From Anaeromyxobacter terrae (GTDB lineage Bacteria; Myxococcota; Myxococcia; Myxococcales; Anaeromyxobacteraceae), in NCBI RefSeq assembly GCF_022690685.1, contig NZ_JALCYY010000003.1, forward strand, positions 1-64,000: a stretch of 64,000 nucleotides of DNA, written 5' to 3'. Shown here piece after piece: positions 47,390 to 56,473 of the stretch (position 1 is its first letter; each line of letters begins with the position of its first letter). A model generated the notes under the pieces. It made no database searches. It was not told where the DNA came from and was given only the letters and a program-made list of their open reading frames with translations. A program made the position numbers and the translations under genes.

Positions 47390-47686
47390 TCAGTGCGTGA
47401 GGCCGCGCTCCTGCTCCGCGCGGTCGAGGAGCCGGAAGTAGAGGCGGATGAGGGCCAGCCGCGCCTCCGGCGCGAGCCCGTCCACGGCGAGGCGGGCGAC
47501 CTCCAGCGGATCCCGGCAGATCGAGAGGAGCACCTCGCCGATCTCGTCCGCGTCCTCGCGGGCGACGGCGCGATCCGCGACGGCGAACGCCTCGCGGATC
47601 TGCTCCGCGTCGAACAGCAGGTGGTGGCCGCGGAGGCCTTCCTGGATGCGGAGGGACAGGTGCCCCGGCGCGAGCTTGTCGTCCAT
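47390..47686 (-). CDS. Conserved hypothetical protein (98 aa)
   Basis: A 98-residue, mostly helical soluble protein (MDDKLAPGHLSLRIQEGLRG, then EIGEVLLSICRDPLEVARLAVDGLAPEARLALIRLYFRLLDRAEQ). ATG 47686 follows GGAGGGG. It lies two bases from the nucleotidyltransferase start and is probably co-transcribed with it. No family was recognised. Confidence 0.7.
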   Translation of the reverse strand: MDDKLAPGHLSLRIQEGLRGHHLLFDAEQIREAFAVADRAVAREDADEIGEVLLSICRDPLEVARLAVDGLAPEARLALIRLYFRLLDRAEQERGLTH

Positions 47687-48072
47687 CGAGATCCCCTCCC
47701 CGCTGCGCCGCCACCATGCCGCCCCGCGTGGGCGCGTGCAAGCGGAGAAGCGCGGGCGCGCCCGGTGGTATCGAGCGGTTCCGCGCAGCGCTTGCGGCGC
47801 GGTGTGAAGCGGACGAGGAGCTGCCGCGCCGGACGCACGAGCGCCTCCCGGTGGATCGGACGCCAGCGGTGGCCTCGCGGCGGCGCCGGCGCGCGGTGGT
47901 GCTCGCCTCCGCCCGGTCGGACGGAGGGACCCTCGCCGTCCGGCGCGCGAAAGCGCCGCAGCCGCCGCGGAGCTCCTCCGTCGGGGTCGCCACACGGGAA
48001 CGCGGACGCGCGGAAACCACCGCTCCCGCAGCGGCGCATACTCGCATCGAGACCAGGAAGGAGGTGTGGCTC
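47687..48072. other. Divergent intergenic region
   Basis: About 385 bp between two divergent genes. It contains hexamers resembling a -10 element (CATACT near 48039) without a matching -35, and several GC hairpins. No coding frame with normal codon use. Confidence 0.4.
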
Positions 48073-48450
48073 ATGGCCCGTCCTGGAATCGAGGTGAGCG
48101 GCTGGGACGTGCGGTGGACCGGCGACGAGCTCGCGGAGAGCTACGAGGAGCTCGGTGAGCTCGAGGCCCTCGTCGAAGGCGTCGCCGCCGACGAGGCGAC
48201 CGGTGAAGGCGGCGAGATCGAGCTCGTCGCGACGCTGGAGGGACGCGGCGCCCGGGCCGAGGGCGCGCGCGCGCCCGCAGCGGCACCGCCGAGGACCGAG
48301 CCCCCCGAGGACGCCGAGACCTTCGCGATCGCTCCCGAGCTGGAGCTGCTCGACGCGCTCGCGGAGTACGGAAGCGCCGAGGCGGCGCGCGACGAGGGGG
48401 AAGGCGACGGCGGCGAGAAAGCCCCGCTCGTCATCGCCTTCCTCGGCTGA
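48073..48450 (+). CDS. Acidic hypothetical protein (125 aa)
   Basis: A 125-residue, Glu/Ala-rich acidic protein (EELGELEALVEGVAADEATGEGGE). ATG 48073 has AGGAGG eight bases upstream. No domain is recognisable. It converges on the CBS protein and ends in a hairpin. Confidence 0.6.
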   Translation: MARPGIEVSGWDVRWTGDELAESYEELGELEALVEGVAADEATGEGGEIELVATLEGRGARAEGARAPAAAPPRTEPPEDAETFAIAPELELLDALAEYGSAEAARDEGEGDGGEKAPLVIAFLG

Positions 48451-48460
48451 ACGCGCAGAG

Positions 48461-48489
48461 GCGTGGGAGCAGCGGCCCGGCTCCCGCGC
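48461..48489. terminator. Hairpin between convergent genes
   Basis: GCGTGGGAGC pairs with GCTCCCGCGC around a nine-base loop. It has no U-tract and lies between two stop codons. Confidence 0.55.
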
Positions 48490-48512
48490 TGCGGCCGCCC
48501 GAGCCGGTCGCG

Positions 48513-48950
48513 CTACGACGCGTGCGGCTGCGAGATCTCGCGCGACGCGACCTCCCTGAGCGTGCGCCCCGCGATCTCCTCGTCCTCCTCCTCCGCGATG
48601 TCCGACAGGCTGATGACGCCCTGCAGCCTGCCCTCCTCGTCGCAGACCATGATGCGGGACTTGCGGTGCTCCCGCATGAGCCGCTCGGCGTCGCGCAGAT
48701 CGTCGCCGATCTTGCAGCTCACGACCTCCGCGGTCATGACGTCCTCGAGCTTCGCGTCCGGCGGGCGCCCCTCGGCGAGGACCCGGAGCGCGAGATCGCG
48801 ATCCGTCAGCGTGCCGACCGGCTCGTCCGCCTCGTTGCAGACGGGCACGAAGCCGATGTTCTCCTCCTTCATGAGGCGCGCGCAGTCGCGCGCCGTGTCG
48901 TCCGGCCGGCAGCACATCGCCGACTTCATCACCGTCTCCACCCTGGCCAT
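48513..48950 (-). CDS. CBS-pair protein
   Basis: A 145-residue protein made of two CBS domains (about 5-55 and 70-125): CARLMKEENIGFVPVCNEADEPVGTLTDRDLALR and AERLMREHRKSRIMVCDEEGRLQGVISLSDIAEEE. Such modules sense adenine nucleotides and usually regulate partners. AGGAGGAACC before ATG 48950 is a very strong ribosome-binding site, hinting at high expression. The next ~350 bp up to the secreted PKD/HYR gene hold no gene. Confidence 0.87.
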   Translation of the reverse strand: MARVETVMKSAMCCRPDDTARDCARLMKEENIGFVPVCNEADEPVGTLTDRDLALRVLAEGRPPDAKLEDVMTAEVVSCKIGDDLRDAERLMREHRKSRIMVCDEEGRLQGVISLSDIAEEEDEEIAGRTLREVASREISQPHAS

Positions 48951-49209
48951 GGTTCCTCCTCGCCCTCGCTGCGGGCGTCCTCCGCGAGTGCTCCCGCCGG
49001 GACGTTGAGGCGTGCGCGCCAGGGGTGCAACGCGCGGACGCGAGAGCGCGCGGTGGGCCGCGGCTCGCCCGCACGTCCGGCGCCACGACGGCCGCCGGAG
49101 CTCCGCCCTGGCGGCCCGCTGCATCACGGAGCGCAGGGTCCGCCCGGGGCGCGCGAGCGATCTCGTATCCGCTCAGGTCGGGCAGGCCGACGTCATGCGG
49201 CGAGCGGCC

Positions 49210-49241
49210 GCCGAGGGCGGAACTCGCGTCCCGCCCTCGGC
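49210..49241 (-). terminator. Hairpin downstream of PKD/HYR gene
   Basis: An 11-bp perfect stem GCCGAGGGCGG/CCGCCCTCGGC with a 10-base loop lies about 67 bases after the stop at 49308. It lacks a U-run. The rest of 48951-49307 shows nothing recognisable. Confidence 0.5.
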
Positions 49242-49307
49242 ATCCCCCTCATGCATCCCCGCACCGGCCGGACGCGCTCCTACGAGCCCGCCGGGGGCGC
49301 TCGCGGA

Positions 49308-51371
49308 TCACTTCAGCTTGAAGTTCGCGCTCTGCGTCGAGCCGTCCGCAAAGACCAGGTCGAGGCGCCAGCAGCTCCCGGGCTGCTTCGGCGTCTGCCA
49401 GTTCAGCACGTACTGAGCCGCGCCGAGGTCGTAGCGCAGCGCCGTGCCGCCGGTGGTCGTGAGCTCGATCTGCGACTCGACCGAGGTGAGCGCGCCGCAG
49501 GCGATGCCCTGGGCCCTCGTGTTCTTCAGGTCCACGGCCGCCACGTCCGTGATCTCGACCCCGCCCTGCCCCTGCAGCTTCCACTTCACCGGCACCGTCG
49601 CGCCGTTCTTCACCGTGTTCACGAGCGGGAGGTTGTCGACGGGCTGGAAGAAGCCGAGGAACGCGAACTGGACGGTCACCGTGAACGTCTTCGGCGTTGC
49701 CGCGTTCCCGCGAGAATCGCTCGCGGTGCAGGACACGGTCGTCGTGCCGGGCGCGAAGGAGCTCCCGGACTGCGGCGTGCAGCTCGCGGTCACGGCGCCG
49801 TCGACGAGATCGGTCGCGGAGGCAGCGAACGACACCGGCGCGCCTGCTGCGCTCGTCGCGAGCGTCGTGATGTCGCCGGGGACGGTGATGGCGGGCGGGG
49901 TCGTGTCCTGGACCGTCACCGTGAACGTCTTCGGGTCGCTCCCGTTGCCGTGCGCGTCGGTCGCCGTGCAGGAGACCGTCGTCGTCCCGAGCGGGAACGT
50001 GCTGCCGGAGGCGGGCGTGCACACGGGGGTCACGGCGCCGTCGACGAGGTCCGACGCGGACGCGCTGAACGTCACCACGGCGCCCGCGGCGCTCGTCGCC
50101 TCCTCCGTGAGGCTCGCCGGGACGATCACGTCCGGCGGCGTCGTGTCGACGATCGACACGGTGAAGCTCGCTCCCGCCCGGTTCCCCGCCTGGTCGGAGG
50201 CGGTGCACGTCACGACGGTGTCCCCGACCGGGAACGTCGCGCCGGATTGCGGATCGCACGCGGCCGGCACCTCACCGTCGAACGCGTCGTTGCCGGTGAC
50301 CGAGAAGACGACGATCGCCCCAGAGGCCGAGGTCGCCTCACGGGTGATGTTCGGCGGGCTCAGCACGGGCGCGGTCACGTCCTTCACGACGACCTGGCAG
50401 CTGTCGGTGCTGAACAGGCCGCCGTTGTCGGTGACCTTCAGCTCGAACGTCATCGTGTCGCCATGGCCCAGCGTGAGCTGGGGCGCGTCGAACGCGAGCG
50501 CGGGGTACGACAGCGCCTCCGCCGCGAGGTTGGCGTCCGGGCCGCCCGAGCTCTGGCGCCAGGCGTAGGACGCGATGCCGTCGTCGGGATCCGTGGAGGG
50601 CTTCGAGGGATCAGCGCCGTCCAGCAGGATCGAGGCGCCCTCGTTCACGGGGGACGTGCACTCCGCGTTCGCGATCGGCGGGTCGTTCACCCACTTGACG
50701 GTGACGACCACATCTGCGGAGCTCGAGAGCGTGCCGTCCGAGACCGTCAACCGGTACGTGAAGCTGGCGCCGGCCGGGTAAGGCACCGCGGGCGCCTGGA
50801 GCTCGACGACCGCCGTCGCCCCGACCTGCTCGACGCTGCCCCCGACGACCCGATCCCACCGGTACGTCAGTGGATCGCCGTCGGGATCGCTCGAGCCGCT
50901 GCCGTCCAGGAGGAACAGGTCACCTTCGTTCACCGTCGACGGGGCGCTGGCCGCGACGAGTGGCGGGCTGTTGACGTCCGTGACGGTGACCGTCGTGGTC
51001 GCGGTCTGGGTCTGGAGGGGATCGCAGCCCGTCACGGTCACGGTGAAGTGGAGGGTCGCGCCCGCCGCTCCGACGTTCGGAGCAGTGAACGTCGGCTTCG
51101 CGGCGCTGGGATCGCTCAGGACGACGCCGTAGGCGTCATTCGCGTCCTGAGTCCAGGAGTACACGACCGCCTTCGGCTGTGACGGCTCCGCGTTGAGCGT
51201 GACGGTCGTCGGGACGAACGTGCCGCCCGAGATCGCCCCTTCCGTCACGACCTGAGCGCCGGACGTCCTCGCGATCACCTCGCACCTGGGTGCGCCGAGC
51301 GCAGGGGCCGCCGGGAGCGCGCCGACGAGAGCCGAAGCAAGCCAGAGAACCCTTCGAAAACAGAGCTGCAT
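49308..51371 (-). CDS. Large secreted protein with PKD-like, HYR and PxKF domains
   Basis: A 687-residue exported protein. A signal peptide (LASALVGALPAAPALGAP) precedes three PKD/cadherin-like modules (about 30-330; VTVTDVNSPPLVA, DGSGSSDPDGDPLTYRW), three HYR repeats (about 335-585; DTTPPDVIVPASLTEEATSAAGA) and a C-terminal PxKF domain (FFQPVDNLPLVNTVKNGATVPVKW). It is probably an adhesive or surface-exposed structural protein. No enzyme domain or sortase/anchor motif was found. Confidence 0.87.
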   Translation of the reverse strand: MQLCFRRVLWLASALVGALPAAPALGAPRCEVIARTSGAQVVTEGAISGGTFVPTTVTLNAEPSQPKAVVYSWTQDANDAYGVVLSDPSAAKPTFTAPNVGAAGATLHFTVTVTGCDPLQTQTATTTVTVTDVNSPPLVAASAPSTVNEGDLFLLDGSGSSDPDGDPLTYRWDRVVGGSVEQVGATAVVELQAPAVPYPAGASFTYRLTVSDGTLSSSADVVVTVKWVNDPPIANAECTSPVNEGASILLDGADPSKPSTDPDDGIASYAWRQSSGGPDANLAAEALSYPALAFDAPQLTLGHGDTMTFELKVTDNGGLFSTDSCQVVVKDVTAPVLSPPNITREATSASGAIVVFSVTGNDAFDGEVPAACDPQSGATFPVGDTVVTCTASDQAGNRAGASFTVSIVDTTPPDVIVPASLTEEATSAAGAVVTFSASASDLVDGAVTPVCTPASGSTFPLGTTTVSCTATDAHGNGSDPKTFTVTVQDTTPPAITVPGDITTLATSAAGAPVSFAASATDLVDGAVTASCTPQSGSSFAPGTTTVSCTASDSRGNAATPKTFTVTVQFAFLGFFQPVDNLPLVNTVKNGATVPVKWKLQGQGGVEITDVAAVDLKNTRAQGIACGALTSVESQIELTTTGGTALRYDLGAAQYVLNWQTPKQPGSCWRLDLVFADGSTQSANFKLK

Positions 51372-51649
51372 TGGGACCCCCCCACCGACATGAGCCGACG
51401 TGCTGCCTGCGGGCGGGCGCCCACCTCGTCGAATCCAGGGCTACCGCATGGACGCACGCCAGCGGGGGAGAGGCTTGCACTCAGAGCGCATGAAACCAAG
51501 TCACCTACACGCGGGGCGCCTGTCGGGGGCGTAAACGCCGCGACGGCTGCCTGGCGTGCCAGTTTCCTGGCGCCCTCCAGATGGGCCGGTCTGTAACGGT
51601 CAGTGCGTGCGGGGGTCATGCCGCCAGTACCATCGCCCAGGGGTGAACC

Positions 51650-52003
51650 GTGAGAGCCACTACTGCGCTGTTCCTTTGGATCGTCGTCGCTGGATCGACG
51701 GGCTGTGCTGCCCGTGTCGCGTCGGCACATGGCGGAACGACGACGGTGTCGGAGTTCCTCACCAGCGCGGTCGCGTTCGATCACGGCTGCGCGCAGGACG
51801 GGATCGTCGTGCTGCGCAAAGCAGGCGCCCAGGCAGACCTCGACGTCTGCGGCACCGTTCGCCGCTACAAGATGGTCTTCGCCGGGGACACCTCCCAGAC
51901 CTGGGTGGACGTCACGGCGCTGTACCCACCCGCGTCGCTTCCGGCGCCGCGGGCAGAGAGCCCCCGCGCGGCGGCGCAGGGCGAGCGTTCCGCTTCGGAC
52001 TAG
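51650..52003 (+). CDS. Small lipoprotein (117 aa)
   Basis: A GTG-initiated 117-residue protein with a lipobox (VAGSTGC, Cys19 lipidated). The mature part has two further cysteines (FDHGCAQDG and LDVCGTVRRYKM), likely a disulfide, and a Pro/Ala tail. GGGGTGAACC precedes the GTG. Short Cys-pair lipoproteins of this type are common in myxobacteria, but no function is known. Confidence 0.7.
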   Translation: MRATTALFLWIVVAGSTGCAARVASAHGGTTTVSEFLTSAVAFDHGCAQDGIVVLRKAGAQADLDVCGTVRRYKMVFAGDTSQTWVDVTALYPPASLPAPRAESPRAAAQGERSASD

Positions 52004-52028
52004 CGCCCAGATCCCGCGCTGCGCGGCG

Positions 52029-52778
52029 TCATCCGGTCATCACCTCGCAGCCGTCGCGAGTCACGACGATCGTGTGCTCGAACTGCGCCGAGAGACTTCC
52101 ATCCGCGGTGACGACGGTCCATCCGTCGGCCAGCAGCTCCACCTCTGCTCGGCCGAGGTTCACCATCGGCTCGATGGTGATGGCCATTCCTGCCTTCAGC
52201 TTCACGCCCTGTCCCCTCGGGCCGACGTGCATCACGAGCGGCGGACCGTGCATCATCTTGCCGATGCCGTGACCGCCGTATTCGCGCACCACGCTGCAGC
52301 CTTCAGCTCGCGCGAGCTCTTCGATGGCTGCGCCGATGTCCCCGAACCGGACGCCATGCCGCACAACCGCCACTCCAGCATCCCGGCAGCGGCGGGCGAC
52401 CTCGACGACGTGCCGCGCCTCTGCGGAGACCGCGCCGATGCAGAACGTCGCCGAGGTGTCCCCGTGAAAGCCATCCAGGAGCGTGGTCACGTCCACGTTC
52501 ACGATGTCGCCAGGATGCAGCCGCTCGTCGGTGCGCGGGATGCCGTGACAGACGACGTTGTTCCGGCTCGTGCAGACCGCCGCGGGGAAGCCGTGGAAGC
52601 CGAGCTGGCTCGGTTTGCCTCCCCGACGTGCTGTGTCCTCGCGCACCCAGACGTCGATGTCCGCGGTGGCAATTCCCGCGGCGAGTCGCTCGCCCACGTG
52701 CGCCAGTGTCGCCGCAGCGGCCTTCCCGGCGTGCCTCATCCGTTCGACTTCTCGTTCACCCAGAAGCGGGATTCCCAT
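52029..52778 (-). CDS. map: Methionine aminopeptidase, type I
   Basis: A 249-residue metallopeptidase removing N-terminal Met. All five metal ligands are present (Asp96, Asp107, His170, Glu203, Glu234) and the substrate His79 is in VCHGIPR. The segment after His170 reads GHGIGKMMHGPP instead of the usual FHExP. No ribosomal gene flanks it, so it is likely a second copy. ATG 52778 is the first start at the expected position. Confidence 0.92.
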   Translation of the reverse strand: MGIPLLGEREVERMRHAGKAAAATLAHVGERLAAGIATADIDVWVREDTARRGGKPSQLGFHGFPAAVCTSRNNVVCHGIPRTDERLHPGDIVNVDVTTLLDGFHGDTSATFCIGAVSAEARHVVEVARRCRDAGVAVVRHGVRFGDIGAAIEELARAEGCSVVREYGGHGIGKMMHGPPLVMHVGPRGQGVKLKAGMAITIEPMVNLGRAEVELLADGWTVVTADGSLSAQFEHTIVVTRDGCEVMTG

Positions 52779-52947
52779 GCTGGCAAAGCTGCCAGCAAGC
52801 TGCAGAGGCGATCCAATGCTGTCTCGGTATCGGGTTCGCTGCAGTGGGCTCGGGAAACCCGCTTGCAGACACGATTTCCTGCTGAGGGCCGGCCCGTGGG
52901 CCTCGAGTACCTGACACACAGGCCGACCTTCAGGTACCGTTCCGCTC

Positions 52948-53220
52948 GTGAGTCTCACGTACATCCAGTCCTTCGTCGCGGTCGCGGAAGAGGGCCACGT
53001 CGGTCGCGCTGCCCGGAAGCTTCACCTCACGCAGCCGCCCCTTTCGCGACACATCCTCGCGCTCGAGGATGAGCTCGGGACACGCCTCTTCGAGCGGACG
53101 CCGCGCGGGATGAAGCTCCTTCCCGCCGGTGAGGTCTTTCTCTCCCACGCTCGGCGGATCCTCGCGGAGGTCGACATCGCCATCGAGCGCACGAAGGGCC
53201 CGGGCACTGGCGGGCGTTGA
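52948..53220 (+). pseudogene. Truncated LysR-family regulator (HTH domain only)
   Basis: A 90-residue GTG-initiated frame giving the LysR DNA-binding domain and linker helix: YIQSFVAVAEEGHVGRAARKLHLTQPPLSRHILALEDELGTRLFERTPRG. The effector-binding domain (~200 residues) is missing, and the sequence after the stop contains no remnant in the other frames. It is either a decayed gene or a minimal DNA-binding protein. It is divergent from map. Confidence 0.7.
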
Positions 53221-53488
53221 GGCCGCAGGGCCGACCGCAGCTCCGTCTGACGACAGGTCGCGCATCGGCCGTCCGCCATCCGCCCCGTGCGCGGGGCAGG
53301 CGCTTTCGCCTTGGAGACATGGACCTCCGTCCGGCTGACCGTGGCCTCGCGCGGTGAGGCCTCACGGGCGCGAGCGCCGCCCCGCTCCACCGGCGTCACA
53401 CGCCACGGCGCCCCCGATTCGGCTCCTTGACGCGCGCCGGAAACGGGAACACTCTGTTCGCGTTTCCGACCACGCGAGGAGGAGTCCC

Positions 53489-54907
53489 ATGGCGAAGCTC
53501 CGCGGTCTCTCGCTGCTCGACGGGGCCGGGCAGGCGGCGCTCGTCGCGCGCGGCGAGCTCACCGCGTCCGAGCTGCTCGAGGCGTTCGCCGAGCGAATCG
53601 AGGCTCTGAACCCTCTGCTACGGGCGGTCACGGCCGTCGACCTCGAGCGCGCGCGAATGGCCAAGGTGCCGCCCGGCCCGTTCGCCGGGGTGCCGTTCCT
53701 GGTGAAGGACGTGACCCCGTACCCGGGCCTGCGCTGGTCCTGCGGCTCGCGGGTGTTCGCCCGCAACGTCGCCGGACCCGAAACCCGCACCCCGTACGTC
53801 GCCCGCATCGACGAGGCCGGTCTCGTGACCGTCGGGAAGACCGCGGCCTCGGAGTTCGGGCTCCTCGGCAGCACGGAGACCCTCCTCGAGGGCGTGACGC
53901 ACAACCCGTGGGATCTCTCCCTGTCCGCCGCGGGCTCGTCCGGCGGCGCCGCTGCAGCGGTCGCCGCCGGGATCGTTCCCCTCGCCCACGCGAACGACGG
54001 CGGGGGGTCGATCCGGATCCCTGCCTCGGTGTGCGGCCTCTTCGGCTTCAAGCCGAGCCGAGGGCGCTGCGTGCCGGCGAGCCTCCCCTCCGACTTCGGC
54101 GCCCTCGTCTCCGACCACTGCGTGAGCCGCACCGTCCGCGACAGCGCCCTGTTCCTCTCCGTCACCGAGGACCGGGACGGTCCGTTCCCCGCCGTCGGAT
54201 ACGTGCGGGAGGCGCTCGCGCGTCCGCTGCGGATCGCCACCTGGACGCGTACCCTCCTCGGCGAGGAGCCGGAGCCGGCGGTGCGACGCGCCCTGGACGA
54301 CGCGGCCGGGCTGTGCGCCTCCCTCGGACACCGCGTCGAACCCGTCCCTCCGCCCGACATCGACGGCTCGGCGCTGGGTGATGCGTTCTTCATCGTCGCC
54401 GGGGCGGCGGTGGCCGGCCTCGTCGAGATGGTGGACCGGCTCCGCGGCCACCCCGTGCAGCGGGACGAGCTCGAGCCGTTCAGCTGGGCGCTCGTCGACG
54501 AGCTCGAGCGCCGGGGCCCTGGCGCGCTGTCCGCGGCCCGCGCGGCGTTCGCCGCGGGCACCGAGCGTTACCTCGCGTCGATCCGCGGCTGCGACGCGGT
54601 CCTCACCCCGACGCTCGCGACGACGCCCTGGCGCATCGGCCACCTGTCCCCGATCCTCCCGCGCGACGAGCTGATCCGGCGGACCGGGCACGCCGTCGGC
54701 TACACGCCCATCCACAACATCGCGGGCTGCCCGGCGATGTCGGTGCCGCTGCACTGGACGGACGAGGGCGTCCCCGTCGGCGTTCACTTCGCCGCCGCGC
54801 CGGGTGCCGACGCGCTCCTGCTCGGCCTCGCCTATCAGCTCGAGGAGGCCCGCCCGTGGAGGGATCGCTGGGCGCCCTTCTCCTACCCCCGGCTGTTCGA
54901 GGCCTGA
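53489..54907 (+). CDS. Amidase signature-family enzyme
   Basis: A 472-residue amidase: catalytic Lys73 (FLVKDV), the GSSGG loop with the cis-Ser at about 150-151 and the nucleophile Ser174 in DGGGSIRIPAS form the triad. The family hydrolyses many amides, and the substrate cannot be told. ATG 53489 follows GAGGAGG. Its TGA overlaps the start of the TetR gene. Confidence 0.9.
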   Translation: MAKLRGLSLLDGAGQAALVARGELTASELLEAFAERIEALNPLLRAVTAVDLERARMAKVPPGPFAGVPFLVKDVTPYPGLRWSCGSRVFARNVAGPETRTPYVARIDEAGLVTVGKTAASEFGLLGSTETLLEGVTHNPWDLSLSAAGSSGGAAAAVAAGIVPLAHANDGGGSIRIPASVCGLFGFKPSRGRCVPASLPSDFGALVSDHCVSRTVRDSALFLSVTEDRDGPFPAVGYVREALARPLRIATWTRTLLGEEPEPAVRRALDDAAGLCASLGHRVEPVPPPDIDGSALGDAFFIVAGAAVAGLVEMVDRLRGHPVQRDELEPFSWALVDELERRGPGALSAARAAFAAGTERYLASIRGCDAVLTPTLATTPWRIGHLSPILPRDELIRRTGHAVGYTPIHNIAGCPAMSVPLHWTDEGVPVGVHFAAAPGADALLLGLAYQLEEARPWRDRWAPFSYPRLFEA

Positions 54908-55557
54908 TGCCCCAGGTCCTCAAGGACGAGGTGCGTGCGCGCATCGAGGCGGCCGCCCTCCGGGTCTTCGCGGAGCGCGGATACGCCGGCGCGACGATGA
55001 CCGCCATCGCCGAGCGCGCCGGAGTCGGGACGGCGAGCACGTACCGCTACTACGCCGGGAAGCGCGAGCTCTTCGACGCGCTCGTCACGCCGGCGCTCGC
55101 CGAGGAGTTCGAGTCGCTGCTCGACCGGCGTGTGCGCGCCCTCTCCCGCGCCTTCCGGGCGGAGGCGACCCGCGGCGCGGCCCACCTCGGCGACGAGCTG
55201 CTGAGCTTCTGGGCGGAGCACCGGCTCGCGGTGGTGATCCTCCTCGACCGCGCCGAGGGGACCGACTACGCCGCGTTCGGCGCGCGCTTCGTGGAGCGGC
55301 TCGTCGCCTCGACGCTCGCGGATCTGCGCCCGCGGCGCGGGGAGAGCGCGACAGCGCGCTTCGTGCTCGCGCGGATCTTCGACAACACCCGGCGAATGCT
55401 CGCGGCGATCCTGGAGGCTCACGCCGACGAGCGCGCGCTGCGCGAGGCGATCGAGGCGTTCTGGAGCTACCAGATCCCGGGGCTGCAGGGGTTCGCGCGC
55501 TGGTCCGCTCGTCGCGCCCGTGGCGAAGCGGAAGACGGGAAGCAGAACGCGCGGTGA
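54907..55557 (+). CDS. TetR-family transcriptional regulator
   Basis: A 216-residue repressor. The HTH lies at about 10-55 (IEAAALRVFAERGYAGATMTAIAERAGVGTASTYRYYAGKRELFDAL). The ligand domain is helical with a basic tail. It starts within the amidase stop (TGATG), so it is coupled to the amidase and probably regulates it. Confidence 0.92.
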   Translation: MPQVLKDEVRARIEAAALRVFAERGYAGATMTAIAERAGVGTASTYRYYAGKRELFDALVTPALAEEFESLLDRRVRALSRAFRAEATRGAAHLGDELLSFWAEHRLAVVILLDRAEGTDYAAFGARFVERLVASTLADLRPRRGESATARFVLARIFDNTRRMLAAILEAHADERALREAIEAFWSYQIPGLQGFARWSARRARGEAEDGKQNAR

Positions 55558-55592
55558 GGGAGTCGCTTGCCACCGCCGCGTCCCGCCCGGAG

Positions 55593-55967
55593 TCACTGCG
55601 CCTCGTGACAGACGGCCTCGATGTTGTGACCGTCCGGATCGACGTAGTAGTTCGGGTGGTAGTGCGGCCTCAAGCCCGGCGCACCGTTGTCCCTGCCGCC
55701 TGCTGCGATGGCCGCCTCGTAGAAGGCATCCACCGCTGCGCGCGAGGACACGCGAAATGCGATGTGGATGGGCGGCCTGTTCGCATCGCCCTGGCTGATC
55801 CAGAAATCGGATCCGTCGGCATGACAGAAGCCCGCGGTCTGCGCACGGCCATCGAGCGCGGCAGGCAGCTCCACCAGCCGCGAATGGCCGGTCTGCGCCA
55901 GCGCCTGCAGGTAGAACGCCTTGCTTTTCGCGTAGTCGCTGACGATGACGCTCACGTGATCGATCAT
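55593..55967 (-). CDS. VOC-family protein with shortened metal-site strand
   Basis: A 124-residue paralog of the protein at 12163, with DHVSVIVSDYAKSKAFYLQAL and PHYHPNYYVDPDGHNIEAVCHEA. Compared with the paralog and with the common YYAAF-xDPDG pattern, about four residues are missing before DPDG. His and Glu ligands remain. It may bind its substrate in altered geometry or be inactive. Confidence 0.75.
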   Translation of the reverse strand: MIDHVSVIVSDYAKSKAFYLQALAQTGHSRLVELPAALDGRAQTAGFCHADGSDFWISQGDANRPPIHIAFRVSSRAAVDAFYEAAIAAGGRDNGAPGLRPHYHPNYYVDPDGHNIEAVCHEAQ

Positions 55968-56234
55968 CGGAACTCCATCCGGTTTGCAGCGTGAATCAGA
56001 TCGCTCCATGCGTGTTCGGTCTAGCGGCGGGTCCTGGTCGCCATGGCCGAGCGTTCTTCGATCCGAAAAGTCTAAACGACCGGTTCCGCGCCGCGGCCGT
56101 CCCGGCGCTGATCGCCCTGGCGGAGGTGCTGACCATCGGACGGGCCCGGAAGCACACGGGAGCGCGGCCGTAGACGCGTCGGCGGGTCCCCGGGAGCTCC
56201 GGGAACCCCGCCTGACTTGCCGACTGGAATGTGT

Positions 56235-56308
<74 letters not shown>

Positions 56309-56327
56309 CATCGGACTACGGGCCGGC

Positions 56328-56336
56328 GGATATAGC
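56328..56336 (-). promoter_or_regulatory. Extended -10 for tRNA-Arg
   Basis: TGCTATATC on the minus strand, about 20 bases before the tRNA 5' end, matches an extended -10 (TGn then TATATC). No clear -35 was found. Confidence 0.5.
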
Positions 56337-56473
56337 ACACGGAACGGCGGGACGCCTCTGCGGACGAACGCCTCCCCTCACCTCCCGAGCATGAGCGCGC
56401 AGCGGAGGCCCCCCGCCGTGACGAACGCCCCATTCCTCCGCGTTCCACGGTGCACCGCCTCTCCGGAGCCACG

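Noticed and set aside
47716-48072. N-terminal extension of the acidic 125-residue protein
   Set aside because: The longer frame is Arg-rich and unlike the rest of the protein; the strong ribosome-binding site lies at ATG 48073.
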